From positions 1 through 64,000 of the forward strand of contig CAKZIN010000032.1 of assembly GCA_936933955.1 (NCBI GenBank): a stretch of DNA of 64,000 bases, read 5' to 3'. Below the pieces are notes generated by a model that saw only the letters and a list, made by a program, of their open reading frames with translations, was not told where the DNA came from and searched no databases. A program made the position numbers and the translations under genes. Within the stretch, counting starts at the first letter, position 1. Each line of letters begins with the position of its first letter. This DNA is from an uncultured Sphingopyxis sp. (lineage in GTDB: Bacteria; Pseudomonadota; Alphaproteobacteria; Sphingomonadales; Sphingomonadaceae). Below, in pieces: positions 7,285 to 15,612 of this stretch.

Positions 7285-7851
7285 ATGATCCGCCTGCGTT
7301 CCGCGCTGCTGTTCACTCTGGGCTTCGTCGGCTGCGCCGGGGCGATGATCGCGGGAGGCGTGACCGATCAGGCCGCGGCGCAAGCGCTGATCGCGCACGA
7401 CAGCCGCGCGCCGGTGGACTTCGCTGCCGACGCGATCGAGCTGCAGACCCGCGCCGACCGCGTGCTGGTCACCGGCAATGTCGTGGTGCGGCAGGCGGGC
7501 CTCACGCTCACGGCGTCGCGCATGACGCTCGCCTACAGCGACACGCGCGGGATCGACGTCAATCGCATCGACGCGCTGGGCGGGGTGACCGTCACCAAGG
7601 GGAACGACCGCGCATCGGGAGACGCTGCGGTCTATGACCTCGACCGGCGGATCATCACCATGATCGGCCACGTGCGGCTCAACCAGGGGGCCAATCAGCT
7701 GCAGGGGCAGCGGCTGGTGATCGACCTCGGCAGCGGGCGCGCGAGCGTCAACGCGCCGCCGTCGGCGACGCCGGGCGCGCCAAGCGTTCCGGGAGTGAGC
7801 TCCACTGGCGGGCGTGTGACGGGGCGCTTCACGGTGCCCGACCGCCGGTGA
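7285..7851 (+). CDS. lptA: LPS transport periplasmic protein LptA (OstA-like)
   Basis: A 188-residue secreted protein that forms the periplasmic bridge carrying lipopolysaccharide to the outer membrane. An N-terminal hydrophobic signal (about residues 5-32) precedes the OstA beta-jellyroll. The core runs PVDFAADAIELQ ... VTGNVVVRQAGLTLTASRMTLAY ... RIDALGGVTVTKGNDRASGDAAVYDL, typical of the family. The C-terminal ~35 residues are Pro/Ser/Gly-rich and not conserved. It sits three bases after lptC and 120 bases before lptB. Confidence 0.92.
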   Translation: MIRLRSALLFTLGFVGCAGAMIAGGVTDQAAAQALIAHDSRAPVDFAADAIELQTRADRVLVTGNVVVRQAGLTLTASRMTLAYSDTRGIDVNRIDALGGVTVTKGNDRASGDAAVYDLDRRIITMIGHVRLNQGANQLQGQRLVIDLGSGRASVNAPPSATPGAPSVPGVSSTGGRVTGRFTVPDRR

Positions 7852-7858
7852 GCCGACA

Positions 7859-7879
7859 CCCTCCCCTGCAAGGGGAGGG
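7859..7879. repeat. Short palindrome CCCTCCCC...GGGGAGGG
   Basis: A 21-base near-palindrome (CCCTCCCCTGCAAGGGGAGGG) just after the lptA stop, without a T-run. It resembles the CCCTCTCCC/GGGAGAGGG hairpins found inside gluQ near 22.9 kb and the pyrimidine/purine block near 21.76 kb. It may weakly reduce read-through or act as an RNA-stabilising stem. Confidence 0.5.
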
Positions 7880-7971
7880 ACGTGACGGCCCTCGCTCCAA
7901 AACGGACGGGTTGCACATTCTCTCGCAACCATATTCCGTGCACGCAGCGATCGTGCCAAAAGCAGACCGAC

Positions 7972-8805
7972 ATGGCTGACACGATCACCCCGCCCCCCGC
8001 CGCCCCCGTCTACGATGACGCGCCCGCGTGGGAGGGGGCGGAGCGGCGCAAGCGGTCGCGCGGCAGCGCGCCGGTGGAGGTCGAACGCGGGCTGTCGGTG
8101 GTCAGCCTCGCCAAGAGCTACGACAAGCGCCCGGTGCTGAAGGACGTGTCGCTGACCGTCGCTCGCGGTGAGGTGGTCGGGCTGCTCGGTCCCAATGGCG
8201 CGGGCAAGACCACCTGCTTCTACTCGGTGATGGGGCTGGTGAAGCCCGATTCGGGGCGCATCGTGCTCGACGGATCGGACATCACGCGCCTGCCCATGTA
8301 CCGCCGCGCGGTGCTCGGCATCGGCTATCTACCGCAGGAAACGTCCATCTTTCGGGGGATGAGCGTCGAGCAGAATATCGGCGCCGTGCTCGAGCTGGTC
8401 GAACCCAACCGCGCGGCGCGGGCCGAGCGGCTGGAGCAGCTGCTCGGCGAATTCGGCCTCACCCGCCTCCGGCAGAGCAATGCGATGGCGCTGTCGGGGG
8501 GCGAGCGGCGGCGCTGCGAAATCGCCCGCGCACTGGCGGCGAACCCGACCATCATGCTGCTCGACGAACCCTTCGCGGGGATCGACCCCATCTCCATTTC
8601 CGACATCCGCGACCTGGTGAAGGAGCTGAAGACCCGCGACATCGGTGTGCTGATCACCGACCACAACGTCCGCGAAACGCTCGATATCGTCGACCGCGCC
8701 TGCATCATCTACGATGGGCAGGTGTTGTTCGCGGGCTCGCCCGAAGAGCTGGTCGCCGACCCCGACGTGCGCCGCCTCTACCTCGGTGAGGGGTTCGAGC
8801 TGTGA
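7972..8805 (+). CDS. lptB: LPS export ABC transporter ATPase LptB
   Basis: The cytoplasmic ATPase that powers LptFG-mediated extraction of lipopolysaccharide. The Walker A motif GPNGAGKTT is near residues 73-81, the Q-loop is in GYLPQETSIFRGMSVEQN, the signature is LSGGERRRCEIARAL, Walker B is IMLLDEPFAGIDP, and the H-loop is in LITDHNVRE. At 277 residues it is about 35 longer than E. coli LptB because of a Pro- and charge-rich N-terminal extension. That extension rests on the first ATG; the upstream frame is open for 30 more codons but looks non-coding. rpoN follows 22 bases later. Confidence 0.95.
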   Translation: MADTITPPPAAPVYDDAPAWEGAERRKRSRGSAPVEVERGLSVVSLAKSYDKRPVLKDVSLTVARGEVVGLLGPNGAGKTTCFYSVMGLVKPDSGRIVLDGSDITRLPMYRRAVLGIGYLPQETSIFRGMSVEQNIGAVLELVEPNRAARAERLEQLLGEFGLTRLRQSNAMALSGGERRRCEIARALAANPTIMLLDEPFAGIDPISISDIRDLVKELKTRDIGVLITDHNVRETLDIVDRACIIYDGQVLFAGSPEELVADPDVRRLYLGEGFEL

Positions 8806-8827
8806 GCGGGCGGGACTGACGCCGACG

Positions 8828-10348
8828 ATGGCGCTCGCCCCGCGCCTCGAACTGCGCACCAGCCAGGCGCTGGTGATGACGCCGCAACTGCAGCAGGCGA
8901 TCAAGCTGCTGACGCTGTCCAACCTCGAGCTCGACGCCGTGCTGGCGGACGAGATGGCGAAAAACCCGCTGCTCGAACGCGACGGCGCGGAGGGGGAGGT
9001 GGCCGCGCTCGGCTTGCGCGAGCGGCCTGCGGGCGCGGACGAACTGATCAGCGGTGGCCTGGCGGGGGCGGAGGCTCACCTCGACGTCGACCTGTCGGCA
9101 GAGACGTTCCACCATGTTTCGGGCTCCGACGCGCTGCCCGACCGGGGGGAGCCCGCCTATGAACCGACCGAATGGCGCGACCATCATATCGGCGAAGGCA
9201 GCGATTTTTTCACCGCGCCCGGCAGCGGCGGCGCGAGCGACGAGGGGATCGACTTCGACAGCTTCGGCGCGCCCGACCTCACCTTGCGCGATCACCTCAC
9301 CGCGCAGGCCGGGGAAGTGCTGTCCGGCCCGGATCACGCCATCGCGCTGGCGCTGATCGAGGGGATCGACGACGCGGGCTATCTCGATGTCGATCTCACC
9401 GAGCTGGCGGAGCGACTGGGGATCGACCGTGCGCATGTCGAACAGGTGCTGGGGGTGGTGCAGCGTTTCAATCCGACCGGCGTCGGCGCGCGCGACCTGG
9501 CCGAATGCCTCGCGATCCAAGCCAAGGAGGCGGACCGCTACGATCCGTGCATGGCGCATCTGATCGACAATCTACCGATGCTGGCGAAGGGGCAGCTCGG
9601 CCCGCTGCGCAAGCGCTGCGGGGTCGACGACGAAGACCTCGGCGACATGATCCGCGAGCTGCGCGCCTACGACCCCAAGCCCGGGCTGCGCTTTGCCCGC
9701 GGCGATGCGACGCCGGTCGTCCCCGACTTGTTCGTGACCCGCACGCGCGTCGGCTGGGCGGTGGAGATCAACGGCGCCACCCTGCCGCGGTTGTTGGTCA
9801 ACCGCCGCTACTATTCGGAAATGGCGACTCGCGCCGGAAAGGGCGCGCCGCGCGCGTGGCTGGGCGATGCGCTCGCCTCCGCCAACTGGCTGGTGAAGGC
9901 GCTCGACCAGCGCCAGCGCACGATCATCAAGGTCGCGGAGGAGATCGTCCGGCAGCAGCAGGGCTTTTTCGAAAGCGGCGTGTGTGCCCTCAAGCCGCTG
10001 ACGCTGGCCAAGGTCGCCGATGCGATCGGCATGCACGAATCGACCGTCAGCCGAGTCACCTCCAACAAATATCTTTCCTGCGCGCGCGGGCTCTTCGAGC
10101 TCAAATATTTCTTCTCGAGCGGGGTCGGGTCGGCTGATGGCGACGGCGCGTCGGCGCAGGCGGTGAAGGATCGCATCGCGCGGCTGATCGCGGGCGAGGG
10201 CGAGGCGATCCTGTCCGACGACCAGCTCGTGACCAAGCTGCGCGGCGAAGGCTTCGACCTCGCACGGCGCACGGTGGCCAAATACCGTGAGGCGCTGGGG
10301 CTCGGCTCCAGCGTGCAGCGCCGCCGCGCACGGGCGATCCGCGGCTAG
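8828..10348 (+). CDS. rpoN: RNA polymerase sigma-54 factor
   Basis: Sigma-54 directs RNA polymerase to -24/-12 promoters that need an AAA+ activator. The protein is 506 residues. Region I is glutamine/leucine-rich (LVMTPQLQQAIKLLTLSNLEL), the core-binding region is central, the helix-turn-helix contains MHESTVSRVTSNKYLSC, and the C-terminal RpoN box reads ARRTVAKYREALGLGSS. The start was set at the ATG giving the conserved MALAPRLELRTSQ. Its position after lptB is the common proteobacterial order. No sigma-54 activator gene is visible in the window. Confidence 0.96.
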   Translation: MALAPRLELRTSQALVMTPQLQQAIKLLTLSNLELDAVLADEMAKNPLLERDGAEGEVAALGLRERPAGADELISGGLAGAEAHLDVDLSAETFHHVSGSDALPDRGEPAYEPTEWRDHHIGEGSDFFTAPGSGGASDEGIDFDSFGAPDLTLRDHLTAQAGEVLSGPDHAIALALIEGIDDAGYLDVDLTELAERLGIDRAHVEQVLGVVQRFNPTGVGARDLAECLAIQAKEADRYDPCMAHLIDNLPMLAKGQLGPLRKRCGVDDEDLGDMIRELRAYDPKPGLRFARGDATPVVPDLFVTRTRVGWAVEINGATLPRLLVNRRYYSEMATRAGKGAPRAWLGDALASANWLVKALDQRQRTIIKVAEEIVRQQQGFFESGVCALKPLTLAKVADAIGMHESTVSRVTSNKYLSCARGLFELKYFFSSGVGSADGDGASAQAVKDRIARLIAGEGEAILSDDQLVTKLRGEGFDLARRTVAKYREALGLGSSVQRRRARAIRG

Positions 10349-10363
10349 TCACCGACCCCCCCC

Positions 10364-12775
10364 TCACCCCATGGCGAGGCGAACCAGCTCCGATTCGTAG
10401 ATTTCGAGCGCGGCGTCGTCGGTCGCTTCGGTGGCGACGCGCTCGCGGCCTTCGATCATCAGCGACGGCACCGCCATCGGGCTGATGCGGTCGAGCGCGA
10501 CGTGGACCATCGTCGGCGCGGCACGTTCGATGAGGTCGCCCAGCCGCCCGACGTCGGTCAGTCGCTCGCGCGCGTCGGCCCACGCGGCTTCGATCAGCAG
10601 ATGGTCGGGCTGGTAGCGCATCAAAACGTCGAAGATGAGGTCGGTGGAAAAGCTCACCTGCTTGCCCGTCTTGCGCTTGCCCGGATGGTGGCGCTCGACG
10701 AGCCCGCCGATCACCGCCACCTCGCGAAAGGCGCGCTTGAGGAAGGGCGAGCGCTGCACCCATTCGACGAATTCGTCGCTCATGATGTCGGCGGTGAGCA
10801 ACGCGGCGGGGTCGGTGACGGGCTTCAGGCTCCACATCGCCAGCGCATAATCGGTCGCCTGAAACCCCAGCGGCTGCAGCCCCGCGCGCTCCATGCGCTT
10901 GGTCAGCAGCATGCCGAGGGCATTGTGCGCGTTCCACCCCTCAAACGGATAGATGATCCAGTAATGCCGCCCTTCGTGGGGGAAAGTCTCGGCGAGCAGC
11001 TCTCCCGGCGCGGGGAGGACCGAGCGCTCCTGCTGCACCCGCAACCAGTCGACCACCTCGTCCGGGAAGTCGTGCCACTCCCTGGGGTCGGCGATCATCC
11101 GCCGCACCCGCGTCGCGAGGCTGGTGGTGAGCGCAATGCGCGTGCCAACCCAGGTCGGGATGCGCGCGGGTTTGGACGAGGCGCGGACGATGAGGTCGCT
11201 GTCCTTGAACCCCTCCACCTCGAGCGCGATGCCTGCAAAGGTGAACACGTCGCCGACCACCAGCGTCGAGCCGAAATATTCCTCGATCGTGCCGAGCTTG
11301 CGCCCGTTCCTGAAGCGCACGTCATAGACGGGGACATCGACGATGATGCCGGCGTTCATGCGGTGCTGCTGCACGAACTTCGGCCCCGCAATGCGCCACA
11401 GCCCGTCGCTCTGTTGCACCAGCCGGCGAAAGCGGTCGTAGGCGCGCAGCGCGTAGCCGCCGTCTGCGACGAATCCCAGCGTGCGGTCGAATGTCTCGCG
11501 GTCGAGATCGCGGTAGGGGTCGGTGGTGCGCACCTCCGCGAAGAGGTCGTCGGCATCGAACGGCGCGGAGCAGGCCATCGCGGTGATGTGCTGCGCCAGC
11601 ACATCGAGGGCGCCGGGGCGAAAGATGTCTGGGTCCTTTTCGCCATCGTCGATCGCGTCCAGCGCGGCGCGCGCCTCGAGCCATTCGAAGCGGTTGCCCG
11701 GCACGATGAAGGCGCGGCTTGCTTCGTCGAGGCGGTGGTTGGCGCGACCGATGCGCTGGATGAGGCGCGAGCTCCCCTTGGGCGCGCCCATCTGAATGAC
11801 GCAATCGACGTCACCCCAGTCGAGCCCGAGGTCGAGACTCGCGGTCGCCACCAGCGCGCGCAGCCGTCCGTCGCTCATCGCCTGCTCGACCTTGCGCCTG
11901 GCTTCGAGCGCGAGGCTGCCGTGGTGGCTGCCGATGGGAAGGCCGTCCTCGTTCGCCTTCCACAGCTCCTGCACCAGCAGCTCGGCGAGCCCGCGGGTGT
12001 TGGAAAAGATGATCGTCGTGCGGTTGCGCGCGACCTCCTCCATCACCGCTGGGACGGCATATTTGCCGCTGTGCCCCGACCAGGGGACGCGTCCTTCGGG
12101 AAGAAGGATGCGGATGTCGGGATCGGCGCCGGGGTCGCCTTCGACCAGCGTCACAAGCGCGGGGTCGGAGCCGGGAGCGAGCCATGCCTTCCACCGCTCG
12201 GGCTCCGCCACCGTCGCCGACAGCGCGACGCGGCGCATGGTGGGCGCGAGCCGTTGCAGGCGCGCGAGGCTCAATTGGAGGAGGTCGCCGCGCTTGCCGG
12301 TGCCGAACGCGTGCACCTCGTCGATGATCAGCGTGCGAACGCCCGCAAAGGCGCGCGCCGCATCCTCGTGGCTGAGCAGCAAGTGGAGCGATTCGGGCGT
12401 GGTGAGGAGTATGTCGGGCGGTTTCGCCTTTTGCCGAGCGCGGCGATCGGCGGGGGTGTCGCCGGTTCGCGTTTCGACGCTGATGGCGAGGCCCATCTCC
12501 TCGATCGGCGCGAGGAGGTTACGCCGCACGTCGGTCGCCAGCGCCTTCAACGGTGAAATGTAGAGCGTGTGGATGCCCTCATCGCCGCCACGTTCGTGCA
12601 GGTCGACGAGGCTGGGCAAAAACCCGGCGAGCGTCTTGCCCGCCCCCGTCGCCGCTACAAGCAGCGCGTGCCGTTCCCCGCGCGCGGCGGCGAGCATCCC
12701 CGCCTGGTGGGCACGCAGCTCCCACCCACGCTGCGCGAACCAGTCGGCGAAGACGGGGGGGAGAGTGTCGGTCAC
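10364..12775 (-). CDS. Ligase-associated DNA damage response DEXH-box helicase (Lhr-like)
   Basis: An 803-residue superfamily-2 helicase of the bacterial Lhr-core group. Walker A is AATGAGKT (41-48), the DEVH box is at about 152-155, SAT motif III is in VALSATVAEPE, and motif VI is in IQRIGRANHR. The C-terminal half holds the winged-helix and Lhr-specific domains, including DEFVEWVQRSPFLKRAF. Family members are normally encoded with a metallo-beta-lactamase exonuclease, an ATP-dependent DNA ligase and a PdeM phosphoesterase; only the exonuclease is here, divergent and 0.45 kb away. The start is a GTG; a longer start is not supported. Confidence 0.92.
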   Translation of the reverse strand: MTDTLPPVFADWFAQRGWELRAHQAGMLAAARGERHALLVAATGAGKTLAGFLPSLVDLHERGGDEGIHTLYISPLKALATDVRRNLLAPIEEMGLAISVETRTGDTPADRRARQKAKPPDILLTTPESLHLLLSHEDAARAFAGVRTLIIDEVHAFGTGKRGDLLQLSLARLQRLAPTMRRVALSATVAEPERWKAWLAPGSDPALVTLVEGDPGADPDIRILLPEGRVPWSGHSGKYAVPAVMEEVARNRTTIIFSNTRGLAELLVQELWKANEDGLPIGSHHGSLALEARRKVEQAMSDGRLRALVATASLDLGLDWGDVDCVIQMGAPKGSSRLIQRIGRANHRLDEASRAFIVPGNRFEWLEARAALDAIDDGEKDPDIFRPGALDVLAQHITAMACSAPFDADDLFAEVRTTDPYRDLDRETFDRTLGFVADGGYALRAYDRFRRLVQQSDGLWRIAGPKFVQQHRMNAGIIVDVPVYDVRFRNGRKLGTIEEYFGSTLVVGDVFTFAGIALEVEGFKDSDLIVRASSKPARIPTWVGTRIALTTSLATRVRRMIADPREWHDFPDEVVDWLRVQQERSVLPAPGELLAETFPHEGRHYWIIYPFEGWNAHNALGMLLTKRMERAGLQPLGFQATDYALAMWSLKPVTDPAALLTADIMSDEFVEWVQRSPFLKRAFREVAVIGGLVERHHPGKRKTGKQVSFSTDLIFDVLMRYQPDHLLIEAAWADARERLTDVGRLGDLIERAAPTMVHVALDRISPMAVPSLMIEGRERVATEATDDAALEIYESELVRLAMG

Positions 12776-12824
12776 GCTATGAGCGATGGGCCAGGTGGGG
12801 GGCTAAGGTAAAGCCCACACCTAC

Positions 12825-12909
12825 GTCGCCCCGGACTTGATCCGGGGCTGGGCTAACCTTCAGCGACGTTCGCGGAAAAAGCCTTGCCCCGGATCGGGTC
12901 CGGGGCGAC
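12825..12909. repeat. Inverted repeat pair, GTCGCCCCGG...CCGGGGC family
   Basis: GTCGCCCCGGACTTGATCCG plus GGGC (12825-12848) and its inverted relative GCCCCGGATCGGGTCCGGGG plus CGAC (12886-12909) form a head-to-head palindrome pair between the helicase and the small membrane protein. Related elements are near 3.2 and 20.5 kb. These look like REP-type dispersed elements. Confidence 0.7.
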
Positions 12910-12941
12910 GGTGAGGTGAGGTGAGGCGGAGCCGTGGCGCG

Positions 12942-13127
12942 TTACGACCGATTGGCCGGATCGTCGGCCTGCGCCGCATCCTCCGCTGCGTAGTTGGCGC
13001 GGGTGGCGGCTTCGGTGTGGCGCACCTCGCTTTTCGAACGACGGTTGTTGAGCACCGCCCACAGCAACACGGCGCCCAGCAGGATCGGGCCGACGATGGT
13101 GATGAGGCTCCAGATTTCGCCCGACAT
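12942..13127 (-). CDS. Small single-span membrane protein
   Basis: A 61-residue protein with one hydrophobic segment (about residues 5-25, reading LITIVGPILLGAVLLWAVL) and a charged cytoplasmic-type tail (NNRRSKSEVRHTEAATRANY). The ATG is preceded by AAGGA with 7-base spacing, and the longer open frame upstream looks non-coding. It lies between the helicase and exonuclease of the ligase-associated repair set, transcribed toward the helicase. Nothing in the sequence links it to repair. Function unknown. Confidence 0.7.
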   Translation of the reverse strand: MSGEIWSLITIVGPILLGAVLLWAVLNNRRSKSEVRHTEAATRANYAAEDAAQADDPANRS

Positions 13128-13231
13128 AGTAAGTCCTTGCAGATAAGAGGTCGGCGCCTGAACGGGCGGGCCGCGACGGCGTTCCGCGACGCGGTGGACT
13201 TGCGCCGGAGCGCCGCCCATATCGGTGAGCG

Positions 13232-14275
13232 ATGGATGCCGCCCCGCCCCCCTCCCCCACCCGCGGCAGCCGCTACGCCAAGTGGGTCGAGCCGCGGCCG
13301 GAGGGCATCTACCTCCCCGACGCGGACGCATGGGTCGATCCGTCGATCCCCGTCGCACGCGCGCTCGTCACGCACGGGCACGCCGACCATGCGCGCGGCG
13401 GGCACGGGGCGGTGTGGGCGAGCCCGGAAACGCTGGCGATCATGGGCGTGCGCTACGGCGAGCAGGTCGCGGGCCACGCCGCGCCGATCGGCTATGGCGA
13501 ATGTGTCGAGATCGGCGGCGGCATCAGCGCGACCTTCTTTCCCGCCGGGCATGTGCTGGGATCGGCGCAGATCCTGCTCACTCGCGACGGCGAGCGGGTG
13601 GTCGTATCGGGCGACTATAAACGCCGCCCCGACCCAACTTGCATGCCGTTCGAGGTCGTGCCGTGCGAGGTGTTCATCACCGAAGCAACCTTCGGCCTCC
13701 CGGTCTTTCGCCACCCGCCGACCCCTCAAGAGGTCGCCAAGCTGATCGCCGCACGCGACGCCAACCCCGACCGCTGCATCGTCGTCGGCGCCTATGCGCT
13801 GGGCAAGGCGCAGCGCGTCATGGCCGAGTTGCGGGGCTGCGGCTACGACCGACCGATCTACCTTCACGGGGCGCTCGCTCGGCTGACCGAACTGTATCAG
13901 GCGCATGGCGTCGAATTGGGGGAGATCCGCGCGGTCGCGGGTGTGCCCAAGGCGGAGCTGGAGGGGGAGATCGTCATCGCGCCGCCCTCCGCCATCGCCG
14001 ACCGCTGGTCGCGGCGACTGCCCGACCCGATCACCTCGATGGCGAGCGGCTGGATGCGCGTGCGCCAGCGCGCGCGGCAAAGGATGGTCGAGCTGCCGCT
14101 GATCATCTCCGATCACGCCGACTGGGACGAGCTCACCGACACCATCCGCGACGTCGCACCGGCGGAGGTGTGGGTCACCCACGGCCGCGACGACGCGCTC
14201 GTGCACTGGTGCGCGATGCGTCAGATCAAGGCGCGCGCGCTCCACCTCGCGCATTATGACGACGAGGACGACTGA
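13232..14275 (+). CDS. Ligase-associated DNA damage response exonuclease (metallo-beta-lactamase fold)
   Basis: A 347-residue beta-CASP-type metallo-beta-lactamase nuclease. The zinc-binding motif is THGHADHARGG near residues 48-58; the later metal and beta-CASP elements include FFPAGHVLGSAQI, VSGDYKRRPDPTCMPFE and WVTHGRDDALVHW. It matches the exonuclease partner of the bacterial Lhr helicase/ATP-dependent ligase set, thought to process damaged DNA ends. The helicase is upstream in the opposite direction. Normally the ATP-dependent ligase gene follows directly, but here an unrelated dipeptidase does. Confidence 0.9.
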   Translation: MDAAPPPSPTRGSRYAKWVEPRPEGIYLPDADAWVDPSIPVARALVTHGHADHARGGHGAVWASPETLAIMGVRYGEQVAGHAAPIGYGECVEIGGGISATFFPAGHVLGSAQILLTRDGERVVVSGDYKRRPDPTCMPFEVVPCEVFITEATFGLPVFRHPPTPQEVAKLIAARDANPDRCIVVGAYALGKAQRVMAELRGCGYDRPIYLHGALARLTELYQAHGVELGEIRAVAGVPKAELEGEIVIAPPSAIADRWSRRLPDPITSMASGWMRVRQRARQRMVELPLIISDHADWDELTDTIRDVAPAEVWVTHGRDDALVHWCAMRQIKARALHLAHYDDEDD

Positions 14276-14360
14276 GGATTTTGCGCAACCGTGCCACTGC
14301 GCCGGGGCACTGGTGGAGGGCCACTGGCAACGCTCCGCACTCCGCGCTAGCCTCCGCGTC

Positions 14361-15566
14361 ATGCGCCGTTTCCTCGCCCTCGCCCTGATTGCGCTTGCGC
14401 TCGGCGGCTGCACCCCCTCCCCCGCCCCGTCGAGCACCGCCGAAGCGCGCACGGAGCCGGGGTTGCACCAGCGGATGCTGACGCTCGACAGCCATATCGA
14501 CACGCCGGTGCACTTCGATCGCCCCGGCTACGACTTCGCGCGGCGGCAGAGCTTTGCCGAGGACCTCACCCACGTCGACCTGCGGCGGATGGAGGGCGGC
14601 AATCTCGATGGCGGGTTCTTCGTCATCTACACGCCGCAAGGCACCGATCAGGCGGCGATGGCACGCGCGGCGGAGGCGCGGCTCGCATCGACGCTGCGGA
14701 CCATCGCCAGCCACAGCGGCGATATCGTGCTGGCGCGGGCGAGCAGCGACATTCTGTCGATCGAGCATGCGGGCAAGCGCTTTGCCATGCTGTCGGTCGA
14801 AAACAGCGGGCCGCTGGGGGCCGACCCTGCGACATGGCAGCGCTGGTACGGCGCGGGGGTGCGCATGGCAGGGCCGGTGCACAGCCGCACCAACCAGCTC
14901 GCCGATTCGACCACCGGGGAGCGGCGCTGGGGCGGCCTGTCGCCGGAGGGGCGGGCCTGGGTCGCGCTGATGAACCGGCTGGGCATCGTCGTCGACGCGA
15001 GCCACGCCTCGGATGAGGCGACGCGGCAGATGGCGGAGCTGTCGACCACGCCGATCATTCTCTCTCACTCGGGCTTTCGCGCGATCTACGATCATCCGCG
15101 CAACATTTCCGACGACTTCGCGCGTGAGCTGGCGGCGAAGGGCGCGGTGATCGCGATCAACAGCGTATTCCTCTCGCGCTTCAACAACAGCGACGCGCGC
15201 AAGCCGCTGTACGAGGAGTTCGACCATCTCCCGCAGATGCCGGTGGAGGCGCAGCGCGACCTCGCCCGGCGCTGGCACGACCTCGACCAGCGCGAGCGCG
15301 TTAACGAGGGCGACATCGCGCTCTACGTTCGCGCGGTCGACCATTGCCTGCGGTTGGTGGGGCCCGCGCATTGCGGCATCGGCGCGGACTGGGACGGCGG
15401 CGGCGGCGTGCGCGGGATGGAGGACATTGCCGCGCTGCCCGACGTCACCGCGCGACTGCAGGCATTGGGCTGGAGCCCGCGCGACCTCGCCGTGCTGTGG
15501 GCCGGCAACACGCTGCGACTGTTGCGCATCGCTGAGCAGCGGCGCGAGCGGCCCGCGCTACGCTGA
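14361..15566 (+). CDS. Membrane dipeptidase (peptidase family M19), predicted lipoprotein
   Basis: A 401-residue zinc dipeptidase of the renal dipeptidase family. The lipoprotein signal MRRFLALALIALALGGC places the lipid-bearing cysteine at residue 17. The metal motif HxD appears as DSHIDTPVHF near residue 43, and other family motifs include SVENSGPLG, VDASHASDEATRQM, ILSHSGFRAIYDHPRNI and GIGADWDGGGGVRGM. It probably cleaves dipeptides with a D- or dehydro-residue in the periplasm. The ATG chosen begins the signal peptide; the frame is open 35 codons upstream without coding character. Confidence 0.93.
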   Translation: MRRFLALALIALALGGCTPSPAPSSTAEARTEPGLHQRMLTLDSHIDTPVHFDRPGYDFARRQSFAEDLTHVDLRRMEGGNLDGGFFVIYTPQGTDQAAMARAAEARLASTLRTIASHSGDIVLARASSDILSIEHAGKRFAMLSVENSGPLGADPATWQRWYGAGVRMAGPVHSRTNQLADSTTGERRWGGLSPEGRAWVALMNRLGIVVDASHASDEATRQMAELSTTPIILSHSGFRAIYDHPRNISDDFARELAAKGAVIAINSVFLSRFNNSDARKPLYEEFDHLPQMPVEAQRDLARRWHDLDQRERVNEGDIALYVRAVDHCLRLVGPAHCGIGADWDGGGGVRGMEDIAALPDVTARLQALGWSPRDLAVLWAGNTLRLLRIAEQRRERPALR

Positions 15567-15612
15567 TTTCGTGCGCGTGGCGGAGACGGCGCGCGCGGAG
15601 CACATCGCTGCC

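Noticed and set aside
10502..12556. 684-codon open frame antisense to the helicase
   Set aside because: High GC creates long shadow frames; the minus-strand frame has all helicase motifs and this one has none.
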